Below are positions 59,901 through 64,000 of a stretch of 64,000 nucleotides of DNA, in pieces (the first letter of the stretch is position 1; every line of letters starts with the position of its first letter). The stretch is taken from assembly GCA_949358305.1 (NCBI GenBank), contig OX442314.1, positions 64,303,369-64,367,368 on the forward strand, in the 5' to 3' direction. Source of the stretch: Strigamia acuminata. Its lineage: Eukaryota; Arthropoda; Chilopoda; Geophilomorpha; Linotaeniidae. The notes beneath the pieces were generated by a model. The model was given only the letters and a program-made list of their open reading frames with translations. It was not told the origin of the DNA and searched no databases. The position numbers were made by a program, and so were the translations under genes.

Positions 59901-62900
59901 GATCGTGACGGGATCGTCGACGGCCCGTTAACGGCCCGTGCGGGCCGTTGCGGGCCGTTGACGGGCCGTTGACGGGCCGTTAACGGGCCGTTAACGGGCC
60001 GTTACGGCGTGAATCGAAAAAATCAACAACCGACAACACGTACATGAAAACGCGTACAACATTCATAGACATTAATCTCGAATCCTGTTTTTGGTTTTAC
60101 GCCGTTAACGGGCCGTTAACGGGCCGTTAACGGCCCGTTAACGGCCCGCGTGAGGTCGTACGGGCCGTCGGCGAGCCGAAGTCCGGGAACGAAGGCCGTG
60201 ACGGGATCGTGACGGGACCGTCAGCGGCCCGTTAACGGCCCGTGCGGGCCGTTGCGGGATCGTGACGGGATCGTCGACGGCCCGTTAACGGCCCGTGCGG
60301 GCCGTTGCGGGCCGTTGACGGGCCGTTGACGGGCCGTTAACGGGCCGTTAACGGGCCGTTACGGCGTAAATCGAAAAAATCAACAACCGACAACACGTAC
60401 GTGAAAACGCGTACAACATTCATAGACATTAATCTCGAATCCTGTTTTTGGTTTTACGCCGTTAACGGGCCGTTAACGGCCCGTTAACGGCCCGTTAACG
60501 GCCCGCACAGGCCGTGACGGGATCGTGACGGGACTGTCGGCGGCCCGTTAACGGCCCGCACGAGCCGTGACGGGATCGTGACGGGACCGTCGGCGGCCCG
60601 TTAACGGCCCGTACGGGCCGTTGCGGGATCGTGACGGGATCGTCGACGGCCCGTTAACGGCCCGTGCGGGCCGTTGCGGGATCGTGACGGGACCGTCAGC
60701 GGCCCGTTAACGGCCCGTGCGGGCCGTTGCGGGATCGTGACGGGATCGTCGACGGCCCGTTAACGGCCCGTGCGGGCCGTTGCGGGCCGTTGACGGGCCG
60801 TTGACGGGCCGTTAACGGGCCGTTAACGGGCCGTTACGGCGTGAATCGAAAAAATCAACAACCGACAACACGTACATGAAAACGCGTACAACATTCATAG
60901 ACATTAATCTCGAATCCTGTTTTTGGTTTTACGCCGTTAACGGGCCGTTAACGGGCCGTTAACGGCCCGTTAACGGCCCGCGTGAGGTCGTACGGGCCGT
61001 CGGCGAGCCGAAGTCCGGGAACGAAGGCCGTGACGGGATCGTGACGGGACCGTCAGCGGCCCGTTAACGGCCCGTGCGGGCCGTTGCGGGATCGTGACGG
61101 GATCGTCGACGGCCCGTTAACGGCCCGTGCGGGCCGTTGCGGGCCGTTGACGGGCCGTTGACGGGCCGTTAACGGGCCGTTAACGGGCCGTTACGGCGTG
61201 AATCGAAAAAATCAACAACCGACAACACGTACATGAAAACGCGTACAACATTCATAGACATTAATCTCGAATCCTGTTTTCGGTTTTGCCCCGTTAACGG
61301 GCCGTTAACGGGCCGTTAACGGGCCGTTAACGGCCCGTGCGGGCCGTTGCGGGATCGTGACGGGACCGTCGACGGCCCGTTAACGGCCCGTGCGGGCCGT
61401 TGCGGGATCGTGACGGGACCGTCAGCGGCCCGTTAACGGCCCGTGCGGGCCGTTGCGGGATCGTGACGGGATCGTCGACGGCCCGTTAACGGCCCGTGCG
61501 GGCCGTTGCGGGATCGTGACGGGACCGTCAGCGGCCCGTTAACGGCCCGTGCGGGCCGTTGCGGGATCGTGACGGGATCGTCGACGGCCCGTTAACGGCC
61601 CGTGCGGGCCGTTGCGGGCCGTTGACGGGCCGTTGACGGGCCGTTAACGGGCCGTTAACGGGCCGTTACGGCGTGAATCGAAAAAATCAACAACCGACAA
61701 CACGTACATGAAAACGCGTACAACATTCATAGACATTAATCTCGAATCCTGTTTTTGGTTTTACGCCGTTAACGGGCCGTTAACGGGCCGTTAACGGCCC
61801 GTTAACGGCCCGCGTGAGGTCGTACGGGCCGTCGGCGAGCCGAAGTCCGGGAACGAAGGCCGTGACGGGATCGTGACGGGACCGTCAGCGGCCCGTTAAC
61901 GGCCCGTGCGGGCCGTTGCGGGATCGTGACGGGATCGTCGACGGCCCGTTAACGGCCCGTGCGGGCCGTTGCGGGCCGTTGACGGGCCGTTGACGGGCCG
62001 TTGACGGGCCGTTAACGGGCCGTTAACGGGCCGTTACGGCGTAAATCGAAAAAATCAACAACCGACAACACGTACGTGAAAACGCGTACAACATTCATAG
62101 ACATTAATCTCGAATCCTGTTTTCGGTTTTGCCCCGTTAACGGGCCGTTAACGGGCCGTTAACGGGCCGTTAACGGCCCGTGCGGGCCGTTGCGGGATCG
62201 TGACGGGACCGTCGACGGCCCGTTAACGGCCCGTGCGGGCCGTTGCGGGATCGTGACGGGACCGTCAGCGGCCCGTTAACGGCCCGTGCGGGCCGTTGCG
62301 GGATCGTGACGGGATCGTCGACGGCCCGTTAACGGCCCGTGCGGGCCGTTGCGGGCCGTTGACGGGCCGTTGACGGGCCGTTAACGGGCCGTTAACGGGC
62401 CGTTACGGCGTGAATCGAAAAAATCAACAACCGACAACACGTACATGAAAACGCGTACAACATTCATAGACATTAATCTCGAATCCTGTTTTCGGTTTTG
62501 CCCCGTTAACGGGCCGTTAACGGGCCGTTAACGGGCCGTTGCGGGATCGTGACGGGACCGTCGACGGCCCGTTAACGGCCCGTGCGGGCCGTTGCGGGAT
62601 CGTGACGGGACCGTCAGCGGCCCGTTAACGGCCCGTGCGGGCCGTTGCGGGATCGTGACGGGATCGTCGACGGCCCGTTAACGGCCCGTGCGGGCCGTTG
62701 CGGGATCGTGACGGGACCGTCAGCGGCCCGTTAACGGCCCGTGCGGGCCGTTGCGGGATCGTGACGGGATCGTCGACGGCCCGTTAACGGCCCGTGCGGG
62801 CCGTTGCGGGCCGTTGACGGGCCGTTGACGGGCCGTTAACGGGCCGTTAACGGGCCGTTACGGCGTGAATCGAAAAAATCAACAACCGACAACACGTACA

Positions 62901-64000
62901 TGAAAACGCGTACAACATTCATAGACATTAATCTCGAATCCTGTTTTTGGTTTTACGCCGTTAACGGGCCGTTAACGGGCCGTTAACGGCCCGTTAACGG
63001 CCCGCGTGAGGTCGTACGGGCCGTCGGCGAGCCGAAGTCCGGGAACGAAGGCCGTGACGGGATCGTGACGGGACCGTCAGCGGCCCGTTAACGGCCCGTG
63101 CGGGCCGTTGCGGGATCGTGACGGGATCGTCGACGGCCCGTTAACGGCCCGTGCGGGCCGTTGCGGGCCGTTGACGGGCCGTTGACGGGCCGTTAACGGG
63201 CCGTTAACGGGCCGTTGACGGGCCGTTAACGGGCCGTTAACGGGCCGTTACGGCGTAAATCGAAAAAATCAACAACCGACAACACGTACGTGAAAACGCG
63301 TACAACATTCATAGACATTAATCTCGAATCCTGTTTTCGGTTTTGCCCCGTTAACGGGCCGTTAACGGGCCGTTAACGGGCCGTTAACGGCCCGTGCGGG
63401 CCGTTGCGGGATCGTGACGGGACCGTCGACGGCCCGTTAACGGCCCGTGCGGGCCGTTGCGGGATCGTGACGGGACCGTCAGCGGCCCGTTAACGGCCCG
63501 TGCGGGCCGTTGCGGGATCGTGACGGGATCGTCGACGGCCCGTTAACGGCCCGTGCGGGCCGTTGCGGGATCGTGACGGGACCGTCAGCGGCCCGTTAAC
63601 GGCCCGTGCGGGCCGTTGCGGGATCGTGACGGGATCGTCGACGGCCCGTTAACGGCCCGTGCGGGCCGTTGCGGGCCGTTGACGGGCCGTTGACGGGCCG
63701 TTAACGGGCCGTTAACGGGCCGTTACGGCGTGAATCGAAAAAATCAACAACCGACAACACGTACATGAAAACGCGTACAACATTCATAGACATTAATCTC
63801 GAATCCTGTTTTTGGTTTTACGCCGTTAACGGGCCGTTAACGGGCCGTTAACGGCCCGTTAACGGCCCGCGTGAGGTCGTACGGGCCGTCGGCGAGCCGA
63901 AGTCCGGGAACGAAGGCCGTGACGGGATCGTGACGGGACCGTCAGCGGCCCGTTAACGGCCCGTGCGGGCCGTTGCGGGATCGTGACGGGATCGTCGACG
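56952..64000. repeat. Palindrome-rich GC satellite with higher-order periods
   Basis: Built from 11-bp units GGGCCGTTAAC (or GTTGAC), 53-bp units starting GGGATCGTGACGGGAC, and an AT-richer core of about 90 bp containing AAAATCAACAACCGACAACA. The core occurs 17 times (first 57184, last 63737) with spacings of 357, 369, 390, 442, 455 or 475 bp; 357+475 = 832 recurs as a higher-order unit. GGGCCGTTAACGGCCC is a perfect 16-bp palindrome. No gene; continues past the window end. Could be pericentromeric or subtelomeric. Confidence 0.95.

Noticed and set aside
56952-64000. CRISPR-like array
   Set aside because: Spacers are themselves repeats, units are nested and eukaryotic context is clear; this is satellite DNA.

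Overview
This is a eukaryotic, transposon-rich stretch, most likely from an invertebrate animal. The evidence is short introns (about 77-140 nt) with GT-AG borders, AATAAA poly(A) signals, a cytosolic-type thymidine kinase, tRNA-derived sequence and Ty1/copia retrotransposons primed by initiator tRNA-Met. I cannot name the taxon from sequence alone. About 37 kb of the 64 kb is Ty1/copia DNA.

Layout. From 225 to 17467 lies an old, broken minus-strand copia element (D). It is interrupted by a solo LTR (E, 1857-2332), a complete plus-strand element A (2689-9477) and a complete plus-strand element C (10132-17151). Each insertion has a 5-bp target duplication. From 17.5 to 28.1 kb is host DNA made of a minisatellite, about 600-bp tandem and dispersed repeats that carry a UUCG-loop hairpin, and small spliced genes: a 110-aa zinc-finger gene at 22667-23215 (+), a partial acidic protein at 23416-23697 (-), and a 54- or 81-aa gene at 26389-26972 (-). 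A complete minus-strand element G (28150-34877) sits inside one repeat module. From 35 to 38.3 kb is a gene island: thymidine kinase (36032-36589, +) converging on a four-exon 163-aa gene (36932-37685, -) that contains an exon-intron duplication. Element H (38321-51806, +) has inserted into the first coding exon of a small host gene. H is itself split at codon 19 by the complete minus-strand element F (39830-46649). From 51.8 to 56 kb come the rest of that small gene, an inverted duplication, a two-exon coiled-coil gene with an in-frame TGA, a tRNA-like element and more dispersed repeats. From about 56.95 kb to the window end is a GC-rich, palindrome-rich satellite with higher-order periods.

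How it fits together. All five full-length copia elements have LTR pairs that look identical by eye, and long open gag-pol frames (split in H only by F). They are therefore recent and possibly mobile. D is the oldest layer. The element families share structured RNA motifs in their LTRs and leaders even where sequence has diverged. The host genes are short and clustered in islands between repeats. Several are visible only after splicing, and their products are not recognised apart from thymidine kinase.
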